In this document: positions 38,801 to 47,554 of the stretch, in pieces
How the letters are laid out: the number at the start of each line of letters is the position of its first letter
How positions within the stretch are numbered: position 1 is the first letter of the stretch
From: an uncultured Pontibacter sp.
GTDB taxonomy: Bacteria; Bacteroidota; Bacteroidia; Cytophagales; Hymenobacteraceae
Assembly: GCF_947492645.1 (NCBI RefSeq)
Contig: NZ_CANLMZ010000001.1
Span: 186,001-250,000, forward strand
Direction: 5' to 3'
DNA length: 64,000 nt
Translations under genes and position numbers: made by a program
Notes under the pieces: model-generated
Told to the model about the DNA's origin: nothing
What the model saw: the letters and a program-made list of their open reading frames with translations, nothing else
Databases searched by the model: none

Positions 38801-40027
38801 CCCAATTTTAATAGAACTAACTGTAACAGTTGTTTCCCCACAAGGATTTTCTGCCCTTGCTGTTAATGTAAATGCATTCTTTGTATTACCGCATGAGCTT
38901 TTATTGAATTCATGGGTAAGGCTTGCTGGTATGTTATCCTGTGTAAATTCGTAAGCAGGCGTACCATCATCAAACTGGAAAGTATATTTTGTAGCTGGCG
39001 TGTTACCTGATACATCACTAATTGGAAAAGTATAGGCCTGAGGGGTACACCCTACAGTGTTGCCTGGCTGCCCTACAGTAAGGCTTGGATTACTTCCGAT
39101 ATATGCAGGATAAGTTTTCCGTGATACGCACCCATTAGAACCCGTAACAGTTAGGACGATGTTGAAAGCACCTAATTGAGTATATGTATGGGATGCAGTA
39201 GTAAAGTTTGCGCCAAATGATTCTACAGAGGTCCCATCTCCCCAATCAATGGAGTAGCCGCTATTATTTGCTGATGTTGTGGATTGGTTACTAACATTAA
39301 ATGTATAATTAACAGTAGAAGCATTTTCAGAGCATCTTACAAACGGAGTTTGCCATGAGCTTACATCCGTATCTTTTAACTCAGCACTTGGTGCCTCCTT
39401 TACTCTTACTACTCTAGCAATAGAACTTGAACATCCCTTATCTGATGTTACAGTAAGCCTAACTGAAAAATCTTTTGTGCCTGAACCTACAACGTTAAAT
39501 TTGTGAGCAGGAGAATGTGAATTCACTATAGGGCTGCCATCTCCAAAATCCCAGCTATAGCTAAGACCGCTTCCTGTCGAGTTATTTGTGAATTTGATTG
39601 AAGTCCCTGAACAAGCCTCATCATTGGTGAATGAAAAATCAACTGCTGGTTTAGGGTTGACAGTAACAGTTACTGCCTCCGAAGGCGCTGTTGAACCAGT
39701 ACAATCGGCAACTCCATTAGCCTCTACAGTATAACTGCCACTTTCGGATACGTTATAAAAATCATTCGGCCCCTCATAAACTATGTTGCCCCCTTTCTTC
39801 CATATATATGCTGTGCCCTTTAAACTTGATGTTAACTTGATACTACTTCCTTCGCACACCTCTAAAGGTCCTGCTGGTGTAATAACGGGTTTACAATTAG
39901 GGTCTGCCGCAAATACATTCAACGAAAATCCTGAAAAGTCTCTGGTAAGCGCAAAAACTGAAAAGAGAGATAGAAAGGCAAGGGTAATGGACAGAACAAT
40001 TCTGTTCCGGAGTAAACGTATTCCCAT
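29816..40027 (-). CDS. Giant Ig/PKD repeat T9SS type B surface protein
   Basis: A 3,403-residue exported adhesin-like protein. A signal sequence (RIVLSITLAFLSLFSVFAL) is followed by PKD-type domains, for example YSWDFGDGSP, then two repeat types. Type A (~80 residues, NxIxxxQxIC ... GSxPTGGxGxYxYxW ... TWFRRxVxSGxC) occurs 21 times by my count of the W(F/Y)(R/Y)R motif and its variants. Type B (APxxxxxxICxGxxATL ... WY ... TTYYV ... CASxxRTxVTV) occurs seven times, interspersed. Most units carry a cysteine pair and may be disulphide-linked. The C-terminus (NAITVNGDNINDWWEI ... VFTRWGALVYES ... WDGTHNGKPLP) is the gliding-motility-type T9SS sorting domain. The PorP/SprF gene follows 7 bp later. 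It probably mediates adhesion or gliding. Confidence 0.95.
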   Translation of the reverse strand: MGIRLLRNRIVLSITLAFLSLFSVFALTRDFSGFSLNVFAADPNCKPVITPAGPLEVCEGSSIKLTSSLKGTAYIWKKGGNIVYEGPNDFYNVSESGSYTVEANGVADCTGSTAPSEAVTVTVNPKPAVDFSFTNDEACSGTSIKFTNNSTGSGLSYSWDFGDGSPIVNSHSPAHKFNVVGSGTKDFSVRLTVTSDKGCSSSIARVVRVKEAPSAELKDTDVSSWQTPFVRCSENASTVNYTFNVSNQSTTSANNSGYSIDWGDGTSVESFGANFTTASHTYTQLGAFNIVLTVTGSNGCVSRKTYPAYIGSNPSLTVGQPGNTVGCTPQAYTFPISDVSGNTPATKYTFQFDDGTPAYEFTQDNIPASLTHEFNKSSCGNTKNAFTLTARAENPCGETTVTVSSIKIGSKPKANYSSSPLKISYCPQDIISFTNTTIRGNTIVGNNCVSVTDYKWEIEPATGWGWQTGNSTSENISLKFTATGTYKVKLTATSGCGSDEIVKEIKVIAPPQAAFTTNPASGEGCANLTVTPTNTSVGENLSYTWSVSPNSGYTLTNGSLTSTNPVFSFTQAGNYTITLVATNSCGTSTATKSIIVKEKPIVQLPSDKTYCGPQTIKFSTVNTSHTPAYNAKNGTISAYTWSVGGGATFVGGTSSSSQYPEINFPVAGTYTVTVQATNECGISTPESQIITINELPAAPSVTPVTVCKGSSATLTVSGSGPTYKWYTAATGGTAIYTGTALTVNPANTTTTYYVEAVSAQNCISASRTPVTLTVTEPVANNIIGSSASICENSTAPTLTGSTPTGGDGNYAYTWQSSTNGTSFVNAIGINNEKDYSPGVLTQKTWFRRIVKSGECIQDISAPVEITTIARPGAPTVAGTEICTGSSATLVAPVVTGITYKWYDVASGGFPLATANSFPTPQLSTTKTYYVEAVNSSNCASPARTAVTVKVNPVISNNTLSANQDICAGAVAATIVGAAPVGGNDGYTYRWYKSTTSASTGFTLVSGATEKDYAPGAVSVKTWYYREVLSGGCISQSAAVEIAVKTAPVAPTVANPTICKGNTASLTATAPGGSYTWYDAGGYKVAENTNVFTTPVLNATTSYYVETMVNGCTSATRTNVTVTVQQPITNNIVSGQQSLCKGMPAATLTGSNPSGGSGTYTYRWESSTTSATAGFSAASGTNTGSTYSPGTLTQTTWFRRVVISGQCANSESNVVEINITPAITANTITGEQTICEGTTPAKISGAEPSGGTGTFAYAWSFSTNGTTFTPMANATEREYTPGVLTETTWFRRDVTSGSCTVNSEAVKVTVEKNLGSNTITADQTICKGTSAAQLTGSIPSGGSGAYTYSWESSTDGTTYTAASGTINTQHYSPGAIEVTTWFRRKVSGGMCAPDYSNPVKVTVSEPIADNTIYTEQSICSGSIPGALVGSTPTGGDGAGNFSYRWESSTVSATNGFSPAAGTNTSKDYSPTAAHTQNTWYRRVVNSGACSGTSNAIAITVKPLPAAPSVSPKRICAGSTATLTAMGTATTYNWYATPTGGSVLETGSTFTTDPLSTTTTFYAESIQNDCASSTRTAVTVTVDNPVAGNTISGAQEICLGGTATGLPGSTPTGGDGSGSFTYLWESSADGATFSSAAGANSQKDYTPGALTADTWFRRKVTSGSCEPSYSNEVKITVTATIANNAISAAQTVCSGSLPQKLTGSLPQGGNGAFAYTWEQSTDGNSFSTAPGAVNGQDYSPEALTQTTWFRRKVTSGSCSVFSNLIKITVEVPIGNNTVASAQSICAGSVPTALTGTVPTGGAGAGTYSFLWESSTTSATEGFTATTGINNGATYAPAALTQTTWFRRKVTSGVCASDFSPAIEIAVTPVITMNSISSSQEICYNTIPAELTGPEPEGGNGTGSFTYVWESSTTSATSGFAAAAGANTGISYSPGALTQTTWFRRKAFSGACFLLSDAIKVTVKALPSAPTASGQTICAGSTATLMASGAADAFEWYADAVGGTALFTGESYKTDNLTATTTFYVQAVKDGCASATRTAVTVKVEQPIANNTIGQEQVICAGAIPSALTGSTPTNGSGSYTYTWLWSTDNVTFTAAPGANTGPGYAPPALAESTYFKRVVTSGVCQQSESNVVLVTANPSLTNNTIGQEQEICYGSIPTAFVGSTPAGGDGDYRYTWQVSTTSASAGFVNAPGANDGKDYAAGALTATTWYRRIVKSGGCEVVSSAIKVTVNPLPLAPTAAGQEICKGDMATLIVTDNGGIYTWYEEVTSENTLHTGTSFKTPALHSTTTYYVQVTDAKGCASPRTPVTVKVNPLLAGNSVTESQAICTGEKPADLVGSTPTGGNGVYVYLWEQSADNVTYVPATGVNNSRDYQTTALTQETWYRRRVLSGGCESISEPVQIIVNGVIANNSISSPQTICTGTVPAALSGTAPTGGDGTYSYRWEISTNGPTGIFTAAPGDNSKQGYEPGPLTKTTWYRRVVQSGGCADLSSAIEVKVNEKISNNAISADQIVCKGSDAATLNGSLPTGGNGTYTYVWEVSTLSATDGFTQATGTSNGQHYSPSTLTQTSWYRRRVISGPCEEHVSAVVKIMVNEAIADNAITGDQIICAGTAPTALTGSSPTGGSGAYVYLWEYSTESATSGFKPASGMNNGDQYQASALTQTTWFRRTVLSAPCPALVSNVIRVTVNPVITENTISGNQVICSGDVPALFAGSVPKGGDGVYAYLWEYSQDGVVYEAAPGKNNVQTYQATSLTQDTWYRRVVMSGNCTSVTSAVKITVNQPISDNLISEDQAVCMGGTPIGLSGSEPKGGNGNYTYEWQSSTKGPNSGFVAAVGVNNQESYDPGALTQTTWFRRMVTAGPCPPSYSNAVKISVNPPIANNKVGLAQAVCMGVTPAPLTGTKPTGGDGEYRYVWESSTKGPNTGFVPADGTNNEFTYAPEQITTTTWFRRAVYSGGCVHVSVAVQITVLPQVTGNSISTDQTVCVGSPAGALTGTVPSGGSGSYTYLWEASTDNMNFAPARGINNGVDYDPGTLTSTTWFRRIVSSAPCSEVVSNVVKVTVNMPIANNTVGSPQRICAGVTPASLQGTLPTGGSGTYVYLWEQSITSATAGFTAASGVNNTATYQPGPLSRTTWFRRVVSSLPCQNSVSAAIAITVDPLPAPPSGTGATICPGETATLKASSPVAGVVFEWYDQPTDGVMLHRGSTYTTDVLMTSTDFYVQTVNSFGCASASRVKVTAEVLASTADAGQDVIIIKGQNTGLHGKGGETYQWSPATGLSNPNIANPVATPQETTTYTLTVTTKAGCTYTDEVTVTVLPRIDPTNAITVNGDNINDWWEIRNIESYPDCHVKVFTRWGALVYESYGYKVPWDGTHNGKPLPMAAYYYVIDLGMGGEKPVSGSVTLIK

Positions 40028-40194
40028 AGAATGGTTAAACTAAGTTTGTTTTCTTAGGCAATAGCAGGCAGGTCGTGTTTTGGTACGTCCATTCGAATAT
40101 TCACCTATTGTTATATTTCGGATGCGAATTTAAATATAATCGGTTGATTAATATATAACAATGAAAAAATATGTAACAAATAATGATAAAACAT

Positions 40195-40236
40195 AAAACC
40201 CCAAATGGTCTCTAAAAAGGACTGCACTTGGGGTTT
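40195..40236 (-). terminator. Terminator of the SH3b gene
   Basis: The arms AAACCCCAAATG and CACTTGGGGTTT, with one mismatch and an 17-nt loop, end with T-rich DNA on the minus strand (GGGGTTTTATG). It lies 58 bp past the stop of the SH3b gene and before the giant repeat gene. Confidence 0.7.
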
Positions 40237-40294
40237 CGCTGGAGAAGCAAGGAGATGCTTCAATAGTTACTGCAGCAGTTGAATACAGAAGGCC

Positions 40295-40795
40295 TTAATA
40301 AGCTATCAGATATTTCTTGCTCACATAGCCTGCTACCTGCCTAACCGAGCCTTCAGCATCCGTAACATAATCTATCTTTACCCAGGAGGAAGAGATACTG
40401 CTAGTGCCACTTATAACCTCTCCTCTGGAAACTCTACCCACCACGCTATAGTCAGAACCTGGCCCACTTCGCACGTTTAACAGATCTGCATCTATGTAGT
40501 AGCGTGCTTTGCTTAAAACTGATCCCCCAGAACTAGAAGGAAAGTATGTACTTGATGTACCTGAAGAGCTAGAAGAGTAAGTGCTCTTACCTGAAGAGCT
40601 GCCCCCTCCACAAACCCCGCATGAGCCGCCGCTGTTGCAATGCTTGCAATAGTTACAGGAAGAGCAGGCGGTGCAGTTGACTTTTCCGGTGCATCTGCCA
40701 CCGTGCGCATCACCAGCAGACAAATCAGATTCTTTAGGCGCAATAAGAGACAGCAAAAGAGATGTTGCAAAAATGTAAACGCTACAGGTGCTCAT
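40295..40795 (-). CDS. Cysteine-rich exported protein with SH3b domain
   Basis: A 166-residue exported protein. After a hydrophobic N-terminus (VYIFATSLLLSLIA) comes a cysteine cluster, GGRCTGKVNCTACSSCNYCK with HCNSGGSCGVC, and a Ser-rich linker. The C-terminal bacterial SH3 domain has ADLLNVRSGPGSDYSVVGRV and ends with VAGYVSKKYLIAY. SH3b domains often bind cell-wall peptides. The Cys block and SH3 pairing recur in Bacteroidota proteins of unknown function. A strong terminator follows. It is divergent from the XRE gene, 171 bp away. Confidence 0.8.
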   Translation of the reverse strand: MSTCSVYIFATSLLLSLIAPKESDLSAGDAHGGRCTGKVNCTACSSCNYCKHCNSGGSCGVCGGGSSSGKSTYSSSSSGTSSTYFPSSSGGSVLSKARYYIDADLLNVRSGPGSDYSVVGRVSRGEVISGTSSISSSWVKIDYVTDAEGSVRQVAGYVSKKYLIAY

Positions 40796-40939
40796 GTAAG
40801 AGAGGTTAATATATAATTCTGAGTCGCTAATTTATTAAACTATATATTCAAAATCTAAGATTTTTGAATACCTATAGTCCTCTCGATCTAACACTGCAAC
40901 TTATGCAACAAAATATATTTTTTAAACTTTATTGCAAAT

Positions 40940-40954
40940 GTAACATAATGTTAC
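40940..40954. promoter_or_regulatory. Operator-like palindrome upstream of XRE gene
   Basis: The perfect palindrome GTAACATAATGTTAC (GTAACAT-A-ATGTTAC) ends 12 bp before the XRE start codon at 40967. The position suits autoregulation by the HTH protein. The half-sites are the inverse order of those at the SRAP gene, so a common regulator is not implied. Confidence 0.6.
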
Positions 40955-40966
40955 TTCCTTTGGATC

Positions 40967-41530
40967 ATGACAGAGATTCACAATAAAATAAAATCAATCC
41001 GCCTTTCTAAAAAGCTAACTCAGGAAGATGTTGCTCAGAAATTAGGCATGAGCAAAGCCAATTACAGCAGGATAGAAAAAGGCGATGTAGCTTTGACTCC
41101 TGAGAAATTAGAAATCCTGCAAGAAGTGTTTGGGATGTCCAGCGAGGAGATACGGAACCATGAAACAGCGCAGGAGAGGCTAGGGTTAACGAATAGCAAC
41201 GTATTAGAAGAAACAATAAAACAGCAGGCTGCCCAGATTGAGCGCATGCAGGCAAACACAGAGCATTTTTTAGAGGCTTTAGTAAAGCACTTTCAAAACC
41301 CTGCCCTTGCGTCCACCCTTGAAACCAAAGACACACCTATGGACGCCATGGCAGCAGTTTTCAATATAGATGGCTTGGCCCACATCCTTAACAAGGAAAA
41401 CACCTTTGCCGACTCGCCACTTTTACATGCGTATAATGAATACAAGAAAGCACAGTTACTAATGACAACAAGTTATTTTATTGACGCATTAAATAAGGAC
41501 TTGAAGAGTAGGTTAAGCGGGAAAAAATAA
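40967..41530 (+). CDS. XRE-family HTH regulator
   Basis: A 187-residue DNA-binding protein. The HTH, at residues 8-62, reads IRLSKKLTQEDVAQKLGMSK then YSRIEKGDVALTPEKLEILQE, the Cro/CI type. A coiled-coil follows (LEETIKQQAAQIERMQANTE), then a C-terminal part of unknown role. It starts the plus-strand module that ends in the serine recombinase, 12 bp before the next gene, and has a palindrome at its own promoter. It probably controls element excision or itself. Confidence 0.85.
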   Translation: MTEIHNKIKSIRLSKKLTQEDVAQKLGMSKANYSRIEKGDVALTPEKLEILQEVFGMSSEEIRNHETAQERLGLTNSNVLEETIKQQAAQIERMQANTEHFLEALVKHFQNPALASTLETKDTPMDAMAAVFNIDGLAHILNKENTFADSPLLHAYNEYKKAQLLMTTSYFIDALNKDLKSRLSGKK

Positions 41531-41541
41531 ACAATCCAACT

Positions 41542-42402
41542 ATGAAAGCACCAGACGCATCTTATTTTAAGCCAGCCACTCCGCTAATTAACCACAACCT
41601 GAAGCTTAGCCAGAAGGATGCCGTATCGCAGGTACGGAAAAGGATAGCAACGCTTGAACAAGCGGGCTTGGCTGACGATACGTACCAGCAGCTCCTTAGA
41701 GAGCGTCTTGTGCCACGACCGCTGGAGGTAAAAAAGCACAAACATTTCAACATTACTGAATGCGTTTGGTTTGTTATGCTAAAGGAGCTAAAAAGCTGCA
41801 ACTACGCACCTGAGGTCCTGTGGAGCTTTATGCTTCGCCTCTTTGCAGACATAGTAGAAGAAGCAGATGCACTTATCTCTACTGAAGAAGAAACAGGAAA
41901 CCCTATACTATCCTACCCTAATGCCTCCAGCACCTTTCTAGAATTGCTTGTTGCCGCAGCGCTTGTCCAGCAGAAAGACCTGGTTATACAATTCACACGT
42001 GATGGGGATATAGGATTTCTGGCACAGGTACCCAGCAGTGAAAACTACGCGCTCCATGATCAGGCTGTAATCTCCTTCTCTGTTTACAGCATACTGAAGT
42101 GCATAGCAGGACCGATGAGCTTACCCGAGATAAAAACTCAGACAACTTTAACATCACCTGAAGAAAAACAGGTGCTTGAGCTGGCAAGAGCTAAAGAATG
42201 GGAGAAGATAGAGATCAAACAAGTAACTGATAAACAGCACACCAATTGGTTACTGGCAACGTCTAAATACCTGGTTCTCACAAAACAGGAATTTCATCTG
42301 TTCTCCAATAAAATGCCCAGCCACAACAGATTAAACAATGTTGAGTATGGACCTAAAACCGTCAAATTCGAATATGAAGAACGCTTAAGGCTGAAAGTTT
42401 GA
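41542..42402 (+). CDS. Hypothetical protein of the recombinase module
   Basis: A 286-residue cytosolic protein that I do not recognise. The N-terminal region (LSQKDAVSQVRKRIATLEQAGL, FNITECVWFVMLKEL) is helical and could contain a DNA-binding part. Residues 125-190 are hydrophobic-patterned but not membrane-spanning. The C-terminus is basic and beta-rich (RLNNVEYGPKTVKFEYEERLRLKV). It begins 12 bp after the XRE gene stop, so it is co-transcribed. It may be an accessory or regulatory factor for the recombinase. Confidence 0.65.
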   Translation: MKAPDASYFKPATPLINHNLKLSQKDAVSQVRKRIATLEQAGLADDTYQQLLRERLVPRPLEVKKHKHFNITECVWFVMLKELKSCNYAPEVLWSFMLRLFADIVEEADALISTEEETGNPILSYPNASSTFLELLVAAALVQQKDLVIQFTRDGDIGFLAQVPSSENYALHDQAVISFSVYSILKCIAGPMSLPEIKTQTTLTSPEEKQVLELARAKEWEKIEIKQVTDKQHTNWLLATSKYLVLTKQEFHLFSNKMPSHNRLNNVEYGPKTVKFEYEERLRLKV

Positions 42403-42486
42403 TCTTTTAGCAACAGTGGCACCGTAGCCATCGGGCCAAACAACAATAGGCTCTTCTACTGGAGAAACCAGAGAGGCGCTAGATCA

Positions 42487-42670
42487 ATGTTAACTTTGAA
42501 CACTTTAAAGAAAAACCAGAAAAAACAGAAAGCATTACCACCATTAACTTCTGATCTATTGAGAACCTATCCTGGTTTACAGGATTTGACTGATGAGCAA
42601 GCGGAAGAAAGCTTGAGAACGCTTCAGGAGCTTGCAGCAATTGCATTTAGCATTTTTAACAACGTGAGCC

Positions 42671-42678
<8 letters not shown>
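42487..42678 (+). CDS. Small hypothetical protein, 63 aa
   Basis: A short frame (MLTLNTLKKNQKKQKALPPL, then LQDLTDEQAEESLRTLQELA) with a basic N-terminus and an acidic amphipathic helix. It ends 8 bp into the recombinase gene, with the ATGAGTAA overlap that suggests translational coupling. Small ORFs with an EEA(L/E)xxL helix before large serine recombinases are common in Bacteroidota elements, where they may help the recombinase. I rate it real on overlap and composition. Confidence 0.65.
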
Positions 42679-44307
<1,629 letters not shown>

Positions 44308-44318
44308 CTATTATGATA

Positions 44319-44349
44319 CAAAAGTATAGCTTTGAAGTATACTATGCAA
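44319..44349 (-). promoter_or_regulatory. Promoter of tRNA-fMet, Bacteroidota type
   Basis: On the minus strand TACTTTTG (44319-44326) matches the TAnnTTTG -7 element, and TTG (44347-44349) lies 20 bp upstream as the -33 element. The -7 box ends 11 nt before the tRNA 5' end. Confidence 0.7.
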
Positions 44350-44387
44350 GTGTTTATACAAAAAAAGGCTAAAAAAGTTGGAGATTG

Positions 44388-46148
44388 CTAAAATCTGCTG
44401 GTTATACCAAAATGTATCTTAGAATATTTAAAAGATAACGGCTGATCACTTGATTTGCCCAAAGAGTATACTAGCTGAAATATGCCTGCGCCTGTGCTAA
44501 AGCTGATACCACCACCAACACCAAAAGGATAATCAGATGCTTCGCTGTTCTCTAAATCGCTGCGATAGTAAGCTTGGTCGTAGAACAGGAGTACGTAAGA
44601 GTCGGCGGCTGTAAACAGGCGATATTCTAAGGTGCCAACGGCAAAGGCTGAAGCATAAAAGAAGTACTCGTCAAAACCCCGAAGCGTGTTAAGGCCTCCG
44701 ATCCGGTACATATCGTTCAAGAACACTTGGTCGTTTAGCAGCGCCTCGCCGCGTAGTCTTGTTAGCAAGGCGCTGTTCTTGCCAAACCGCAGAAAGTTCT
44801 CTACCCTTAGGCCCAGGCTAAGTTGGGTTGTCTTCAGGTCTAGGGTATCGTAAAAGCTTTTCTCCAGGTCAGGGTTGCGCAACAGTCTTTTTGTGCCTGC
44901 CGCCAGCTGCATCTCAACAAGCCGTCCTCTTCTCGGAAAGTAAAAGTCATCCAGGTTATTCCAGAGGTAGTTAAGGCCGTAGGTATTTGTGCGGGCATCC
45001 GCTAAATCAAACTGTTGCAGGCTTTGGGTATTAGCCGACGATAGTATGCGTGAGTTGCGCCACTCTGTGAACACGCTAAACTTGCCATACTTTAAAGTAT
45101 AATAAGCCAGTTGCAGGCGCGGCTGTATGGTAATAAACGACGAGTCTTGCTTGAGCAGATTAAGTTTGGTGCCGAGCTCGAATGGCGTGCCAAATAAGTT
45201 AGGGTGCAGGTACTCGCCGTTAAGTATAACAGAGCCTTTATTTACCCGTCGCCATTGCAGCCCCAGTTGCTTGCCTGTGCCGCGTATGTTGCGGATGTTC
45301 AAGTTAGCCTCGCCGGTTATCAGCAGCTTGTCCTGCCTCGAAGGGTCGGGCAAAAACCCGACGATACCATCTATCTGGTTTGCCTGCCGGTCTTCCAGAA
45401 AATAATACACTTTGGCCTTATCGCGGGTAAACTGCACCTGTGGCGGCCGTGTTTGCCTGATGTAAGGCAGTTGCGTAAGCATGCGCTGCGATGCGTTTAC
45501 CTGATCCTGATTGTAAATTTGCCCGGGCAAGAGCTGCAGGTAACGCATCAGGAACTTAGGCTGTGTTTTGGTTTCGCCTACTATCTCCAGCGAGTCATAG
45601 GTAACGACAAAGGCCTTTTCCACCATCAAGGCAGCATTAATTTTACCGTCTTTTATACTGATGGAGTCGAGCCAGACAGAGGCAAACGGATAACCGTTTC
45701 GCTCGGCATAATCTAAAATGCGTTGCTGCAGCTTTACGTATTCCTGCGGCTTAAAAGGCACATCTCTGTAGAATTTATCCCTGAAGCCTGATTCAATTAA
45801 AATGCCCTCGCTTAAATTACCATTGCGAAGCTGTGCCCACGCATATTGCTGGCCAAGGTGTAGTTTCACGTGGAGCGTATCGCGGCGCAAGTATAAACTA
45901 TCTGCCGAGGCCAGCAAGTATGCGTCTTGCTGCAGCCTGTGCACAAAAGAACGTACTTCTTTAACCGCCTCTACAGAATCGGAAAACGTGGTCTGATAAG
46001 TATAACTGCGAACAGCAGGAGCATCTGCGGGGGTGTTATGCACCCGAAGTATAACTTTAGGCCGGGGTGTAGCAGCAGGTTGCTTTTGAGCCTGCACATG
46101 CGGCAGCCACAAAAGCAAACACAATACTACGGCGGCTATTTTATACAT
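44388..46148 (-). CDS. BamA/TamA-type outer-membrane protein
   Basis: A 586-residue outer-membrane protein of the Omp85 superfamily. The signal peptide is MYKIAAVVLCLLLWLPHVQA. POTRA-like segments follow, for example YDSLEIVGETKTQPKFLMRYLQ with LLPGQIYNQDQVNASQRMLTQL. From about 260 on are barrel strands, with IGGLNTLRGFDEYFFYASAF carrying the conserved RGF motif, and a C-terminal strand KIHFGITSRF. It is shorter than BamA and has fewer POTRA repeats, so a TamA or two-partner role is more likely than the essential insertase. It is divergent from hemW. Confidence 0.88.
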   Translation of the reverse strand: MYKIAAVVLCLLLWLPHVQAQKQPAATPRPKVILRVHNTPADAPAVRSYTYQTTFSDSVEAVKEVRSFVHRLQQDAYLLASADSLYLRRDTLHVKLHLGQQYAWAQLRNGNLSEGILIESGFRDKFYRDVPFKPQEYVKLQQRILDYAERNGYPFASVWLDSISIKDGKINAALMVEKAFVVTYDSLEIVGETKTQPKFLMRYLQLLPGQIYNQDQVNASQRMLTQLPYIRQTRPPQVQFTRDKAKVYYFLEDRQANQIDGIVGFLPDPSRQDKLLITGEANLNIRNIRGTGKQLGLQWRRVNKGSVILNGEYLHPNLFGTPFELGTKLNLLKQDSSFITIQPRLQLAYYTLKYGKFSVFTEWRNSRILSSANTQSLQQFDLADARTNTYGLNYLWNNLDDFYFPRRGRLVEMQLAAGTKRLLRNPDLEKSFYDTLDLKTTQLSLGLRVENFLRFGKNSALLTRLRGEALLNDQVFLNDMYRIGGLNTLRGFDEYFFYASAFAVGTLEYRLFTAADSYVLLFYDQAYYRSDLENSEASDYPFGVGGGISFSTGAGIFQLVYSLGKSSDQPLSFKYSKIHFGITSRF

Positions 46149-46322
46149 TTGCAGGATGAACTGTTAAAGGGTTAAATTGTTACTAGTTATGTGGTTCTAA
46201 AGGACTGATAGTTATACTTTGTACCAGCAAAGGTAAAGGGTTCTGTTATACTTTTAAGAATACAGAAATTCAGTTTGCAGTACACCAGTAATTTAACCAC
46301 CCAACAATTTAGCATTTAAATT

Positions 46323-47450
46323 TTGTCCGGAATATACCTCCATATCCCTTTCTGCAAGCAGGCCTGCCATTACTGCGATTTCCATTTCAGCACCTCGATG
46401 GGGCTAAAGGAAAAAACCATACAAGCCATTGCCCAGGAACTGGAACTGCGAAAAAACTACCTGCAAGACCAGGCGGTTAAAACCATCTACTTCGGCGGCG
46501 GCACCCCGTCGTTACTTACCCAGGATGAACTGCAACTACTTCTGCAAACCATTAACAGGCTGTTTATAGTTTCGGATAACGCTGAAATTACGCTGGAGGC
46601 TAACCCAGATGACCTGTCTCCGGAGAAACTGCAGGAACTAAAGGCTGCTGGCATCCACCGCTTAAGTATAGGCTTGCAATCGTTTCATGAGCCGCACCTG
46701 CGCATGATGAACCGCGCCCACAATGCCACCGAAAGCCTGCAATGCGTACGCGATGCCCAAGCCGCTGGCTTCGATAATATTACCGTAGATTTAATTTATG
46801 GCATACCGGCACCAGACCACAGCATTTGGTTGGATGACCTGAAAACGCTTTTCTCGCTGAACGTGCAGCATGTGTCCTGCTACGCTTTAACCATTGAACC
46901 CGACACAGCTTTAGGCCGCTGGAGTAAAAAAGGAAAATTTATTCCTTCTGAGGATGACTTTACGGCACAGCAGTTCGAAATCTTGCTGGACCACATGGCG
47001 AAGCATGACTATGTGCAGTACGAAATATCTAACTTCTGCCAGCCAGGCTACGAGTCGAAGCATAACAGTAATTACTGGCGAGGCGTGCATTACCTGGGTG
47101 TTGGGCCAAGCGCACATTCTTTTAATGGTGTGTCGCGGCAGTACAATGTAGCCAACAACCGCAAGTATACGGATGCCATTAACCAGCGCCTACTACCTGC
47201 AGAGGTAGAAAACCTTACACCAGCCGACCAGGCAAACGATTATTTACTTACAACGCTACGCACTATCTGGGGCTGCGATTTAACCCAGCTGCGCGACAAG
47301 TATAAACACAATGTGCAGGCAACACACGAAAAGTATTTGCAGGAGTTACAGTATAAAGAATTGGCACGTATAAAAGATAACATCCTTTACCTGACTGATA
47401 AAGGAAAACTCTTGGCCGACCAGATCACGCTTGACTTATTTGCAGAGTAA
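46323..47450 (+). CDS. hemW: Radical SAM protein HemW (coproporphyrinogen III oxidase-like)
   Basis: A 375-residue radical SAM protein. The [4Fe-4S] motif is CKQACHYC near residue 11 (CxxxCxxC), followed by FHFSTS. IYFGGGTPSLL and ITLEANPDDLSPEKL are typical HemW/HemN-family blocks, and GVGPSAHSF is present. HemW binds haem and acts as a haem chaperone rather than as an oxidase. The start is a TTG, since the protein begins SGIYLHIPFCKQ and no upstream ATG gives a better fit. It is followed by unrelated plus-strand genes. Confidence 0.93.
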   Translation: MSGIYLHIPFCKQACHYCDFHFSTSMGLKEKTIQAIAQELELRKNYLQDQAVKTIYFGGGTPSLLTQDELQLLLQTINRLFIVSDNAEITLEANPDDLSPEKLQELKAAGIHRLSIGLQSFHEPHLRMMNRAHNATESLQCVRDAQAAGFDNITVDLIYGIPAPDHSIWLDDLKTLFSLNVQHVSCYALTIEPDTALGRWSKKGKFIPSEDDFTAQQFEILLDHMAKHDYVQYEISNFCQPGYESKHNSNYWRGVHYLGVGPSAHSFNGVSRQYNVANNRKYTDAINQRLLPAEVENLTPADQANDYLLTTLRTIWGCDLTQLRDKYKHNVQATHEKYLQELQYKELARIKDNILYLTDKGKLLADQITLDLFAE

Positions 47451-47554
47451 TGCATGAATCAAGCTCGCTGCTAAACACAAATATGGTTATATTCCGTACA
47501 AACAATATTTGCAAACGGTGTCAGTAATTTCGAAGCTTCTAATCTAATTGGTAC

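Noticed and set aside
40028..40294. An attachment repeat (tRNA 3' copy) as the left end of the element
   Set aside because: No stretch resembling the last bases of tRNA-fMet was found here or in the 40.8-41 kb region.
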